Source of the DNA: Phalacrocorax aristotelis
Taxonomy: Eukaryota; Chordata; Aves; Suliformes; Phalacrocoracidae
Assembly: GCF_949628215.1 (NCBI RefSeq)
Contig: NC_134280.1
Coordinates: 49,812,621 to 49,876,620, forward strand
Reading direction: 5' to 3'
DNA length: 64,000 nucleotides
Shown: positions 38,640-52,157 of the stretch, piece by piece
How positions within the stretch are numbered: the stretch's first letter is position 1
How the letters are laid out: each line of letters begins with the position of its first letter
Translations under genes and position numbers: made by a program
Notes under the pieces: generated by a model
The model's input: only the letters and a program-made list of their open reading frames with translations
Told to the model about the DNA's origin: nothing
Databases searched by the model: none

Positions 38640-40200
38640 AAAGACATACTGCAGAGTCATAAAAAACCAAGCTGGAAGAGATCTAAGATCATGCCAGTCC
38701 ATCCCTCACCCAAAGGGCAGATCAGCTGCACTAATGTAATTCTCCAAAGATGTTGGTCTAACCTGTTCTTAAAAATGTCTATTGTCGGGATTCCTATCCG
38801 TACCATCACAAATCTCTTGCATACATCTAAACTGAATTTTGTTTGCTAGTTTAGGCCTGTTATTTCTCGTTTTGTCTCACTGGAAATAGGAAATTGTTTA
38901 TCTTCTTTCTGGCAACTTTTTACATGTTTGAAGACTGTTAACATCTTTCTGCAAAGTAACCCTGATTTTCTAATCTTTCCTCATAAAACACATCTACTAG
39001 ATCTCTAGACCTTCTTGCAACACTATCAGGCTCCTGGTTTGGTTTTTTTGTTTGTTTGTTTTGGGGTTTGTGGGGTTTTTTTTGTTTTTGTTTGGTTTGG
39101 TTTTGGGTTTTTTTTTTTTCCTTTAAGTACTGTGTCCGAAGGCAGACATGATACTGTAGCTAAAGCTAGTCTCACTGCTGCTGAGTAGGCCGGAAGGCCA
39201 GTATTGTTATCTCAGAGTTGTCACACCTATTTATATGTGCTCATCTATTTTTTTCACAACAGCATGACACTGACAACTCATGTTTAACCTGTCATCCACT
39301 GCAATGTTACATTACTTTTTTCTACAAAACAACCATCCAATAAGTCATTTACCATCTTGCTTTTGTGCAACTGTTGCACATTTGTGTAGCATATTTGTGC
39401 AACATATTGAGCCATTGATCTTGCTTTTGTCTGTCTGGAATGGCCTTTTACTTATTTCAGATCAGTTCTGTAATCTGTCATTATTGTTTTGAATTTTTAT
39501 CCTTTCAAAGGGAGTATTGCATCTCCCAGCTGGCATGACCTACAAACTCAGTAAATTGACTCTCTTTTTTTCATAAGCAATGTCATTAATGAAAATATTC
39601 ACTAGTACTTGACCCATGACAGATCACAGTGGAGCCACATTAAATCCAACCTAGTTTGACAGTGAATCACTAATAACCACTTTTGGAGTAAAATTTTGCA
39701 TCCAGTTTCAACACAGTTTAAAGTAATTTCATTAAGACCATCTTTCCATACCTTGTTTATGAAAGTATCCTATGAAACAGTATGAAGTTGATACCTTAGC
39801 ATATTGAACATAGCACATTCTCTCTCCTATTCCTAAAGGAATGTCAGCCTGTCATGTTATCACAGAATAAAGTTGGTTGGAATGGTGCTTGGAAATCCAT
39901 TGCTGCTTCTGTAGGTGTTTTGCAAACAGATTGATTATTTGTAGTATTCAAGAAGCTGAAGTTACACTTCCTGACCTATATTTGCCTTGGTCATCATCTC
40001 CTTACTACCCCCTTTTAAAGTATAGTTTCTGTATTTACATTTTTCTGTTTACCAGATCTCTGCTTTTCTTTTTTGAACATCATTGTTAAAAACTCAAAGA
40101 TTGCCTCAGCCACCTGCCTAAGCAGTTTCAAATGGATTTCTATAAAACTAGCTGATGTGAAACATCTAACTCATATTCTTTTACCTTTCCAATCTGAAGT
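38640..40200 (-). mobile_element. Ancient CR1/L3-family LINE relic, about 1.5 kb, reverse orientation
   Basis: Read on the plus strand, this block follows the reverse complement of the amniote CR1/L3 3' half in the right order. It begins with the degenerate 3' UTR (GAAGAGATCTAAGATCATGC, CCTCATAAAACACATCT). The piece ATGACCTACAAACTCAGTAA matches the CR1 stretch ...CATCTGCAAACTTGCTGA.... AATGAAAATATTCACTAGTA with TTGACCCATGACAGATC matches ...TGAAGATATTGAACA...CCAGGACCGACCC.... TTCCTGACCTATATTTGCCT with CCCCCTTTTAAAG matches ...CTGGCCTGTAGTTCCC...CCTTTTTTAAAG.... Reading frames are destroyed. A pure G/T tract (39035-39119) interrupts it. Confidence 0.72.
39035..39119 (+). repeat. Pure G/T low-complexity tract (85 nt)
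   Basis: Every base from 39035 to 39119 is G or T: GGTTT and TTTTG units with several GGG or GGGG runs. It is embedded in the ancient LINE relic and is therefore younger than that insertion, or grew out of it. Confidence 0.95.
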
Positions 40201-40208
40201 CTCATTTC

Positions 40209-40228
40209 TTTTTTTTTTTTTTTTTTTT
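40209..40228 (+). repeat. Poly(T) run, 20 nt
   Basis: An uninterrupted run of 20 T at the inner edge of the ancient minus-strand LINE relic. Confidence 0.95.
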
Positions 40229-42344
40229 GCTGATATTAATTTGTGTGGGCATGCTGATCAGATGTCCAACCAAATTTCCACTGGGAAAGTTTCAAAAGTT
40301 CAAAATGCTCTCACTAGTCAGATGGAGACAGTGAAAAAAGAAAAAGAAAACAAACCTATTTCAAACTGAAGAAACCCACATTTTTTACATTGTAACACAT
40401 TAAAAAACCTTTCAAGCTAATTAAAAAATATTCGGTTGTAAGTCATGGCTGCTTTTATTTATTTGCAACATGACTTCAGGAAAAAAAAAAGTTGCGATTA
40501 ATTTAAGAAGATTAGTATTTCTTTTCTGTTTTTCCCCAGGACACACATGAAAGAAAACTTACTAGCAGCAATTTTCTACTTCCATACCATGCTACATGTA
40601 CCAAGATTTAAAAGATGTGCTATATGCCTTTGGTACTCAGTACCCAGGCTATGATTTCTTCATAGTGAAATAAAACTAACAGGCCCAAAGTAGAATTAAA
40701 GGTTTATGAGCAAACAACTCCAGAGAACACTACCTGAGATGTCTCATCTGTGGATCATACTCATTCCTTTTTGCAAACTATTGCTTTCTCCACATTAGTG
40801 CAGAAAATAGAGGTGTAAAATAAAACAGAAAAGCATTAATCTATTTTATTTTCAAGGCCTTGCAGAAATAATCTTTTCAAGCATATCACACTCCAGAAAT
40901 AATTTAGTGAGACTAGGTATTGCAGCTAGACCTCTCACATCTCACACATGTACATTTGTCATAAGTCAATGTTCTGCATGCAGTGCTTCAGCTGCAATCA
41001 CTTGAGGCATTGAGAGAGATTTGTGTCTGGAATAGAAAATGGCACAGTGGTAAACAGGAGAGTTGCCATCTGAAATGGCTGATACTATCCACTGCAAGAT
41101 CTCTGCAAGTGATCAAAACCAATACACACATTTTATGTACCTGCACACATAACAAGTCCCTTAATAAGTAACGACATAGCATCCCACAGAGGCATGAGCA
41201 TACCTCCCTCTTTATCAAAAGCAGGACTTATTTAGGAGAAACACATTTACAATTATACTTAAGGAAAAAAGAATGAAGTCTCCAGCTCCATCATCTTAAG
41301 ACAACAGCTGGAGAAAAAAAGTCAGACATAGCCAATGAGAAAATGAGAAGACACAGGCAGGAGTGATTAACAAGTTTGGACTTCATAGTTAAGATAATTG
41401 GCTTTTTCTGGGAAACCAATCATGTATGATCACATGGGTATATTTTCACATACACATAATTATCCAGGTCATAGTTATGATTTATGCTTTATTGCATTTG
41501 GTAGATAGAAAAAAGCATACTCAAGAACATCTTAAAATAGTAAAACTTTAACTCTTTCAATGTTATCCCTCTCCATTGCAAGGCACCATCAGGGAAATTG
41601 CCTGCTTTTCACCAGAAAAAGACATAGGAGGGTGGACACTGTAACTGCGGTATCTCAGCCTTCCTAGCTGTAAAGAGGGTCATTTTTTGCTAAGTAAACA
41701 CCTGGACCATAGACCTTTTACTAACTTCAGTTCCTTATGTAGGGCTAGATTGAAAGGATACTTGCAGCTGTCTTGCTTAAAAAAAACCAAAACCAAACCA
41801 AAAAACCCAAATCACAAAACAAACAAACCAAACCAACCCAACCTCAAATTTTCCCATCAAGGGTCATATTTTCTTTCCTGACTTTTCCTGGAAGCAAGCA
41901 GCATCTCTTGCTCCTCACAGAGCAGTTCCCATCTCCCCTTTTCTACTGCCTAAGCCAGAGAAGTATCACTATGACTCCAGCTGACCCCTGTGCCCTTGTT
42001 CTTGGGAAGGCATGTGCAGAACAGATGCCTCACACATCACACTTGATGCCAGGCCATCATACCTGAACCCAAACATGTAGTCACTGCTCAGCATCAGGTG
42101 GGAGATGCTTTATTCTCCCTCATTCATTTGGACAGATGTGTAAGTCCAGGGAATAATCTAGCCCGAAGAAATTAATTGCTTGTAACCAAGCTTTGTGGTG
42201 GTGTGATGATCCAATCATGGTTTCTTTGGGTTTTCTTTTCAACCAAGGCCTTTGAATGGGCTGGGGAGCAAAGGTATGGAACAGAGCTGTATAAGTTGAT
42301 CACACAGTATTTTTTATTTTATTTTATTACTTTAGCATATTAGG
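40229..42344. other. Intergenic DNA between two LINE relics
   Basis: AT-rich sequence with no recognised gene. It contains the C/A tract at 41.8 kb. Frames are under 100 codons. Confidence 0.65.
41779..41843 (+). repeat. C/A-rich low-complexity tract
   Basis: 65 nt with a single T, built of CCAAA and CAAA units. It is the complement type of the G/T tracts at 39.0 and 52.2 kb. Confidence 0.95.
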
Positions 42345-42560
42345 TGAACACATACAGCCAAATCATAAAATTTGGAGATGAAAAAACCATAATAGGTCAC
42401 ACCTATCCTATCCCTCTGCTGGTACCAGATTATTATCCGCAGTTTATTTTCCATCTTGGTTTTTCATGGGATAGGTAATTGCTCACTACATCTGAAAATC
42501 AGGCCCTGCTGGTGCTCAGTAATGGGGCCTCAACCACTTCCCTTAGGAGACATGAGGTAA
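42345..42560 (-). mobile_element. Ancient L3/CR1 LINE 3'-UTR fragment, reverse orientation
   Basis: AATCATAAAATTTGGAGATG followed by AGGTCACACCTATCC resembles the reversed 3' end of L3/CR1 elements (AATCATAGAATTGG...AGGTCATCTAGTCC). Further in, GGGGCCTCAACCACTTCCCT and TAGGAGACA resemble the family's GGGACTCCACCACTTCCCTNGGNAGNC. It is short and diverged. It has the same orientation as the relic at 38.6-40.2 kb but is separated by about 2.1 kb of unmatched DNA. Confidence 0.55.
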
Positions 42561-44089
42561 TTGTTCTCAGATATTAATATGCAAATGCAGCATCCAGAGT
42601 TCAAAAGGACTAGATGCATCACACTGCAATTTCAGTCATTACAGTTATAATGGTTTATAATTCTGACCATGTACTGCAGCATGGTGAGCACAGCACAGCT
42701 TTGCGGCCCACGTGCCTCCAGCTACACAACCAACCCTTCAGAAAGACAAGCTGCACAGTCAAGAAGTTATTCCCAAAACTCTACCATACAAAATTTAAGG
42801 AAAATTGTTGCTATATTAATCAAAGCATAGTACACCTACTAGGTTTCCCCCGGTCCTTTCCATGATGCAGGTGATCGCTTGAGGTTTCACTAACTGGCTT
42901 ATGCCAATCTAGCTGGAAACAGTTGCTGAAGAGAAAAGAAGTCATCTCCCTCACCTGCTCCTCTGACTGCAGGTTTCTCCCATCTCCCTTGAGTTGTGAC
43001 TGATGATCCTGTGGCCACGAATGCATGATCCAACAAAAAAATTTACCCTTTTTCATTTCAGACTAATTTTGGGACCTATCCAGCAGTACTGCTGGTGCCA
43101 ACATCAGGCAACAACAGGCACACAGGAACAAGACAAGGGAGCCAGAACTGCCCTTTCAAAAGCAATCTCTAGTCAGCTTAAACAGGTTATGACTAAATTA
43201 AGTGGCAAAAAAGCTCAAGGTGTTTCACATGGTGGCTGAGCTAGGATGTATGCTTCTGCTAAGGCCCCACTTCCAGCCTTGCCTTCCTCCAGGCTGAGGA
43301 AAGGCCTGCTGGTGTACATCCTTTCTGGGCTGGGGGATCGGCTTAACAGTCTCTGCCTACAGGTCCCCTGAAACTTATAACCTTGATGCCAACCAAAATA
43401 CCAGTTTGTAGTATTTCTCCCACAGTGTTGCTGGCTGTTGCAGTGTGACTTTCTCTTGAAATGTAAAGAGGCTTTAAAAATGCTGATGGCCCTTGGGCGT
43501 AGCCGCCTGGAGTTTTTATCTTGTGAAACCGTTTATTAAAGGTGACAGTAAAGACTATTAGCTGACTTTGTTCTTAACTTGAGTATAAACAAATGGGTTA
43601 TCTGTGCCTAGTGAATTAAATTCTTCTTGCACACCAGAAAAAAGGGGTTTAAACTCCAGCACATAACTTTTCACTGTATGTGTATTGAAAACTTACATCT
43701 GACGGAAAGCAAGATAAAGGGCATGTCTCATTACAACTGTTCATGGAGACCAAACTCTATGGCAACAGAGCATACTGGGGATGAGACAGTGCTTGCTCAG
43801 ATCCTGCAACACCGACAGTGGGTCTTTGTATTCTGCCCCCCCAAACTGCTAGCACAGGGTTGCTCCTCACCAATACAAGTACACAGTTCAGCGTGTGAAT
43901 TACTTTCCTTCATTTAAATAGTGCACTCAGGTTTTAGGGAGCCAAAGGATAATTGTCAGCCTCAAAATTTATTTCAGTCCTCCAATCCTTCAGTACTGTC
44001 AACCCTGATCCCTGTTTGTTTACATAGAAAAATTAAAGAACTGCTCCATCTGACATGCTGCAGCTGCTGACAGTGGCAGGTATGAGGGG

Positions 44090-44300
44090 GGCTGACGGAA
44101 TGGGGTAGTTTGCTCCCTCGCCCACTCTAGCTCAGTCAGAGCTCTACAGAAGCGCATGAGCTTGCAGCGCCATTGGGCAGCCTCCGAGCCCCCGGGGTTC
44201 GGCATGGCTGGGCAGGGATCACAGCAGCAGGCAGGAGCCAAGCTGAGCCAGGGATAAGTCTGGGGAGGTGGAAGGGCAAAGTGTGTCCCTCTTCCAGCGA
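44090..44300. promoter_or_regulatory. Local GC-rich, CpG-enriched patch
   Basis: Eight CpG occur in about 205 bp, seven of them within 44,095-44,202, against a CpG-poor AT-rich background. A 105-codon open frame on the minus strand (44020-44337) crosses the patch but resembles no known protein and is probably a by-product of the GC content. It could be a small CpG island or promoter, or a GC-rich repeat I do not recognise. Confidence 0.3.
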
Positions 44301-47300
44301 CAGCAAGGTAACAGATTGGATTAAATTTATCATCCAACTCTAAATTTCCTTGAAAGCAAATATAACTTTTATTATCCTCTCAGCCCCAAACCTACTGGAA
44401 AAGTAAAATGTGTCCATAAGCTGTACGTGATTGCGTGACAGCTGCTGAATATGCCGTGCATCCCCATGCATAGTGCCCTTCTCCATTAGATGCCTGCTGG
44501 CATGCCAATGATTTCAGCCTGAACATGCTGAAATGTTTCACCCATGGACTATAAAATACTGAAAAATATTGGTTTGGCATGAATAACTGGTGAATCATCA
44601 GCATTTTTAATTGTTTTGGGGGTATGGAGGTAGTCTTGGTTTATTTGTATTCTGGTTTCACATGAGAACATTGATATGAAACAGCAGTAATTGAATCTGA
44701 TAAGCTCTGGTGAGCCTTCCCCCAGGAGAAGAGGTACGATTTAGAGAGAGATATAAGAGTACAGAGGGAACTCTAGGAGGATGAATGGAGACTTACAGAT
44801 TGCCTCACATAGCAACTCATGGATTTTATATACTCCTAAACTGAGTGATCATCATCTGAGGCAGAGCTAATTACCTGAGACATTATGATTGTATCTGCCA
44901 TGAGAAGGATGAAATTCAAGGCGTTCCCCCCATCTTTTCTTTAATTAATTGTCTGTCTATTTAAGCTTTCTTTGAAAATACAGGGATCTTAGATAGCATA
45001 AGACTACAGTCTGTGAGTCTTTGGTAGTGAAGGTTGTTTCTCCTCCCCTTAGTGTTTGGACCCAGGCTTGGTGGGATGGTTGTGTCAAGGAGAAGTACAG
45101 TAGTCCACAGGAAATGGGGCAATATCAGAGCTGTGATGTGATCCTCTGTTCTCTCTGAACTGCAGTGCCTCTGTAAGAGAGCCCCTGGCTGTAGATTTGG
45201 TTTGCGCTTTTAAATTTCCCTGACTTGGCAAATTCACCGCTTATAACCATGTGAGCTAGAGCCAAAGGGTTAGTTTGGTCTTAGCCCGTGAAAGCCAACT
45301 CAGAAGACCAGGGGGCTGAGGGACAAACTTTTTACATTTTATTCCAGGGAAAGAGCAGTTTTCGTGGGCACAGCCAGCAACACTATGACCCCCCGACTTG
45401 GGAAAAGGGGATGGGAGAGAATATTGGAGGCAGGAGCTGACAAATAGTGAGCAAAACTGTCAAGACTTGAAGGACAAAGTGCAGTCCACTCTCCCAGAGC
45501 ATGTTATGATCTCCAGGGAAAGGCTGTGTTTCAGCATCCTCATGGCAGCATCACCTCCAGGAGCTTCAACAGTCCCATCAATCTCCTGACCTTTCTGCAG
45601 CACTCGCAGTCACAGCATTTGCGGTGCTTCTCTAAGAATATTAAAAATCTTCAGCCTACATCTGCCTGGCACATCTGAGAAATGCAGGGCCTGCAGCCCA
45701 GGAGATGGAGGGTGTACAGTGGCATTAAACCTCTATACACAGTGAATCCTACAGTCTCCAGAGGCTGCAACCTGAATAAACGCAGTGCTTCTCCTCACCC
45801 ATAGGTTTCTATGGAGCCATCCTGGAGCCTTCCTTAGAGAGATATGAAGCACAACAATCTCCTTGCCACACAATACTGCAGGTCACGTTATTGCCTGAAG
45901 TATTCAAGATCCAGAAAGGAGCTTTAAAAAGCAGCTTGTAAGGTGTCTTAGTCAGCCCCTGAAGACCCTCAGTTTCAAGAAGGAGGCTTTCAGAGTATCT
46001 TCGTGCTGTGATAGTCTCTTCACCGCTCTTAGAGAAAGAGAGGGGAGGCTCCTCTGCAAAATTCACAAGATGTGCCACTGATACTGAAATCATTGCTTAA
46101 AAAGGCATTAATTCCTCACTGAGATACCCACAGCCTGAAACAAGGAAATCCTAGCAGATATCATAAACATATGTAAAAATCTGGGATCAGTCAAGAAGCA
46201 TCTGCCGATGGAAATAAAGTTATTTTCATGAAGAGTGAAATAAATAGTCCACCTGCTAATCTCATTTTGTGATCTGATTGACTTATTATTCACTTGAATG
46301 AAATCGCTGGAAGAAGAATCTATCTCAACATCTAGAGTGGCATAAAACTGCAGACTCAGATACAAATAAGAAATCAAGTACAAGACATACATAAAATGTA
46401 TAACACCAGCTGACAAATATTTATGAAGCATTCCTACTTTCCAGGGCCAAAAAGTATTGCATATGCAGCAATTTTGTTTGTAAAGGCATGGGGCAAAAGT
46501 GTGTTTTGTGTTGCTCTTGAGCAGGCCTTGCAGGGCAGCTCTAGGAACAGAAACTTCACTTCTGGCACAGCCTGTCTCCCCATTCCTCGACAAGATTTGA
46601 GAGACGAAAAAATGTGAAGCTCTGAGATTTTTGTAGGTTGTGTCCAGATTTTCTCACTTTTCATCTAGCATCCAAAGGAACACTTTAGATCAAATACTCT
46701 GCATCAGATATTAGGGGCAGGCATCGGGGATGACAGTGGAATATGAGGAGGTCCTGTGGTAGAAAGGAAGGTAAGCAAGGTAACAGCAATGATCCATCAG
46801 GATGCAAAATTCATGGGACAGTTCCTTAATTAGTTTAATTATAATGAAAAAGTGTAATTGCTTATGTCAGATCTGCTGTGAACCATAACACTTTAAGAAA
46901 AATATAATTCCAACTACCAAGTGCAGTTGATTTTCACCTAGAAATTTTCATTAATAGGGTTCTCCCAGAAAAACTTCAAACCAGAACAAAGTTTCCAGTG
47001 AGGGGAAGCTGAATCCTGAGCTACTGATGCCAATGTAGTGAGCATGGGATTTTCATACTGTCTCGATCTTTGTGGTTGAAGTTGTTCACAACTTATGTTT
47101 ATCTTTGTAAATTCTAAAAACAGGTGAGTCACTGAAGTACAAAAGTGTCGCCAGCACTCCTTTTGGAGCTTCCTTTGACAGTCTGTCTGCTTTTGGGCTC
47201 CTCACCAGGTTTGAATTGACATTATCATTGCTGAATATCTTTCTTAACAGTTTTTTTGTCGAATTGTATTAATGTAGCAGTTTCTTTAAGAGATTTAGTC

Positions 47301-50300
47301 AAGCCAGTTCCTGTGGGAACATCCCATCCCGGGTATGCTGGCATGCGTATGTCCAAATGTATGTGTTTACTTTACAGAGAAAGATACTCAACAGGTGCTG
47401 TCAGTTATTAAAATTTCCCTGTATCTTCATTTGCTCGATAGGATATAGAAAATACAAAATATTTTTAAAACGGTGACTGCTCATGAAATCAGATTCACTG
47501 CTGGTGCAATGACTATAATGTAATGTAAAAGGCAGAAACAAAACAATAAAAGGAAGGTTACTACATAACCTTTTCCCAAAAGTTAAAAATAAAACAGCAA
47601 GAAAAAAAAATCTCCTGATTTTTTTTGTGTGTGTTGTTTGTTTTCCTGGTATGTTGGAAGTCTTTTTGGTTTTCAGTAAAAAAATTTGCCAGTGAGAGCT
47701 TTTGAACATGAAAATACTCTTGTAGAATATAGGTCTTTTCCTGCTGAAACAATACAGGGTTAGTTAAATTAAAATGTAAATACCTGAGCATGTTTCAAAT
47801 TTCTCACAAAAATAGTCAGCTCTTTTAAAACAGATTTAGCTAACCGAGTTAACAGTCTCACCTCAAGAAAAGTATTACTACATGGTATAGTAACTGACTG
47901 GGGCAGATGCATTAGAACCTGAATTGTAGAAAAAGAAATATTTGCAATCTTAAAAATATTTTAGTTTTCCTTTTCATTTTAGTGATGTCACATATTTAGA
48001 CTAAATTTACCCCCAGCCTCACACAAAGCACCTTGTTCCCAGGAACAGTATAAATGGTGAATAAGAAACCAAAAAGCTTAAGAAGAAGATATAGCTTGCC
48101 TATTTGTTTTGAACCTGCTACAGCATTACAGGTCATATATTTCCCTCATCATTCCCTGTGTTGAGACTGAATCTTATTGTTGAAAATTCAAAATACAATG
48201 AAAGCAAAGGAGAATATCACACCATTCTGAAGACAGAGGGGGGAAGTCTTCAGCAAAAATACTGTCAGTCATTTTACTTTCATAATTAAATATTTTTATG
48301 GCTCACAAGATTATGCAGTGCACATAGGCATATTGTTCTAATTTCTTGTTCTCCTCACAGTTATAATTAGACCTGTAAACACTGATTTATCTTTAATTTT
48401 TGCAACCAACCTCTGATGGAAATAAATAGACTGACTTGGATGTCATCAACTATTTTGTGCATACAGTCTTCGTATGTCCACACAGAACTCTTTGGTGTGG
48501 TAAGACCTGGCCATCTACTCAGTCTCTTTCTCCTGCCTATTTTTTTTCCTTCCCTGTTATTTTCTCTAAAGTTTTCATGGGTTGAAACAGAGTCAGGTGA
48601 CTGAAGGAACTAAATATCTGAGGAAAGGCAGCAGGAGAGGTTGTCAGAAGAAATTCTTGGCTGGCACAAAGCAGAGGACTTAGACTGCATTGTGCAAAGC
48701 TCCATTAGCAAGGGAGCAAATGCTGAAACCCCAGATAGATAATCTGTCTTTCAAATTATAATTGTCCTACTTACACTTCTTGGAAGTTATTAGTATTGGT
48801 AACTCTAAATTGCTCATCTTTCTGCAGTACCAGATTTCACTTACCTGAAGCAATTCTCGCTCGTCCTTGATGAAGACATGCCCACAAATTTGTATCAGGC
48901 TTAGATGTAGCTTGGTAGACTCTCTTTACAGTACTCCTCTTACTTATTCTCAATTTACATAGGATTTTCAAAGTCTGAATTTTGCATTGACTTTTTATTT
49001 CATATGCCCTTAAAATGCAGCTGAAAACTGAAGTTTTGCTTGATTTTAAGTCACAATTGAAGAAGAGTTTGGGGGTTTTTAAAGTGTGTGTTTATTTGCA
49101 TGTTTCCAAACAATATTCTCATTTGTCTTTGTCTCAAATATTGGCCACGGCTTGCTTGAAACAAAAGGCCTGACCATTTACTGGAAAACCAGCTGTGTGT
49201 TTATTTAAAATTCAGTCTGAGCTTGCTTGAAATCTGGTTCCAATTCCTTTTGAAACCTGGCTTGGGACTCTCAAGTTCTCAGACCATGACAAGCCTTTCA
49301 GGGAACTGACCTGGTTTTGCATGCTAAACATGGGGGTTGTATCTGTGTTTAAAATTCAAACATATTGTTCTACTGAGGTGGACATAATTTTGGAGCTCCT
49401 TGAAATTCTGGGTTTGAATATAGGATGATTCAATATTGACTGAACATTCTTAGAGCCACCATCCTCAAACAGCCATACACATAATTTCAAATGCTGTGGA
49501 ATCACTCGCTTGCTTAAAAATTAAGCACGTTTGCAGATTATAGAGCATGATGGTGTGATTAGTCCCATTGCAGGTAAGCTCCCGGTTTGAGACTCCAGCT
49601 CAACTCCAGACATGCTGGCACAGTGACAAGCACAGGTTGCCACAGCAGGCATGCCGCACTACACCACTGTGGTGCCCCATGCTGCCAACCACCTTAGGTT
49701 ACTCAGGGAAGCAGCAGCAGGGGCTACAGTTTGGCTCATTGCAGGTCCGCGTACTACACCCTTGCACTGTTCTGATACAGTGACAGTTCCCCGCAGAGCG
49801 TATATGCCATACAGACCTATTCTGACTTTCACTTAATTACAGGTATTTTCACTTTATTTCCTCAAGCTGCAGACCAAATCAGGAGAGGTGTTCTCTTTGT
49901 TCATTAAGTGGTTTTGTAGCCACCACTTAGATGGAAAAATAACATGAAAGACAGGATTTCATAGTTTTAGCTTCTTTGATTCACTAAAGGAAATGCTCAG
50001 TGTGAGTAATATCATCCTTAATCAGCCTAGCCCTTGCACACTCTTCAGAACACCTTGACATTAAATCAGTGCTGAAGTAAGACCTTTGTAAAGTTTAGCA
50101 GCTGAACAAGAAAGGCAATCTAGCTGCGTTGACATAATCAAGTATTCCAGCAAAGCCTGTGAGACATAAATCAGGTTTGGAAATCCAGTATCTTCATAGC
50201 AGCTGGGCTATTCAGCATATTAGTGAATTGAAGCCACTGGATTTTGTGGTAATTACATCAGCCCTTTTGTCAATATTGAAATATTGAAAGAATTAATATT

Positions 50301-52157
50301 AGTCACTTCTAATCTCAAGACATAAAAAAGTGAAGATAAACATTAATCAGAAAATTTCTGAGTGTTTTATTTGAATTTGTATCATATCCACAAAAATAGA
50401 AACAGTCTTTAGAACCATTTTGTGATACATAGTCACCAAGCTGAGATTTACGATGGCAATAGTGAAATATCTAATGTGTATTTGTTTCCACACATATACA
50501 TTGAACATGATGCTGCGACAAGCAAGCAGGAATTATGCAATGTGCTGCAGAAAGAAAAATGAAAATGTAACTAAACATTTTAATGTCTGTGCAGTTCACC
50601 AGCCTACATACAGTTTCTCAGGAGGTTTTTAGAGTAAGTTGCTCTAATTTTGTGCAGAAAATATAGTTTGCAAGTGCTCATGCCAGTACCTTCGACACTG
50701 TGATTTGCATGTAACTATATAAATATAATATACTTTCCTATCTAGAGCTTTATACATATGAAAACTTATGGTACAATAAAAATCTATACACATGGTGCTA
50801 CCAGTTCAGCAGCTGCTGACTTAAAGGATACATCTAAAAATATGATTGCTCAGCCTCTGAAATATAAAATAAAAGAGCAATCAGAAATGCTTTTTGTTTA
50901 AATAGTAATTTACATAAACATTCTTCTCTTTCTCCATTTGCTTAGGTCTGGTGAAAAGACTCCCTTTGGTTGGTTGCATCTGTCCTTGGCAAGAACTGTA
51001 AACAGTCCTTTGTGTTTGTGTTAGGCAAAGGTTAATATATTTGTAAAACAGAGTAAATGTTGGCTGGCTCGTATTCCAGCTTTATGCTATTGTAATGCTG
51101 AATGACAAGTACCTAGTCTGAAAAGTTCTGCAGAGTGGGAATAGAAACTTGCATGATTTCCACATGCTGAAAGATGTGACAGTGTAAGACTGGCATTTAT
51201 ACAGCACTCCAGCATAAATCACTCTCTAGATTTATACAGTATGCTTCTAAATAAAACTTTATCTTTCAAAACCTTTAAAAGCATATTTAGCTGCTGCTTG
51301 GTAACCAAATGGCGATGCATGTATATCACAAGTTCATTTTATCTCCCAAGAAATTTGGTGAAGCAGCTTTTTGAAAGTATTACAATCAGTTGCTGTAAGA
51401 TGTATGTTAACCTGAGATAAGGTACTACAGATTTGTGACAGTACCACTGATTTCAAATAGTCACCCTAGGTGTGGACTGGAGCGGGGGGATGGGAGGAGG
51501 GTGAAGAGCATGGAGCAAACGGCTGCAAATACCAGTGGGGTGGGGGGAAGGAATGGTCTTTGGAGCAAAGTGAAGGTGCTCTCCTCCTCTGGTGACCTGG
51601 TTCTTGTCATATGAACTACAAAATGGTGGCAAACGAAGTGCAATGTAGCTAATCAAGCTAAAAAAAAAAGGAAATTATTGAGTTGTGCAAAAGCAAGCAA
51701 GGCTAGGACAGTCAGTCAAGAAAAGAAAAGAGAGGGAGATAGACTGAGAGGAAAAAATGCTTTGAAGTACAGCGGCTCATGATTTGATTTGTAAATAAGA
51801 TGAACCTCTCTCCACCCAGGTTATGAAAAATAAGAAATTGTCATGTATGGGTAATTGATGGTGACAGCTCTGGCATACACAGTGTAGGAGGTGGTGTTAT
51901 TGTTTGACATGTCCTACATGTGTAGATAGCAAGTTAGGCTCTCATGTTTGCCTATAAATTGTTGCTACACACATTTGATTCCTTTTACATTGATAGTTCT
52001 GCTGTGGCTTGGTTTCATCTCTATTCCCTTTCAAGACAGTAAAAAAATGGAATATCCTACAACCTCCAGCTGCACCTTGCTGCACTCCAGGCTAATATGG
52101 ATTAAAATCCAGGGGACACCTGAGGAAATGGATATTGGATGGATTTAATATTGTTAA

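Noticed and set aside
46108..46593. 161-codon minus-strand open frame, the longest outside LINE and EHF
   Set aside because: No recognisable domain, uneven composition and competing frames on both strands. A frame of this length is unsurprising by chance in 64 kb on six frames. A protein search or Ribo-seq hit would change this.
51484..51550. G-rich stretch as a canonical G-quadruplex
   Set aside because: One of the needed tracts is only GG within the allowed loop length, so the strict four-tract rule is not met in the first cluster.
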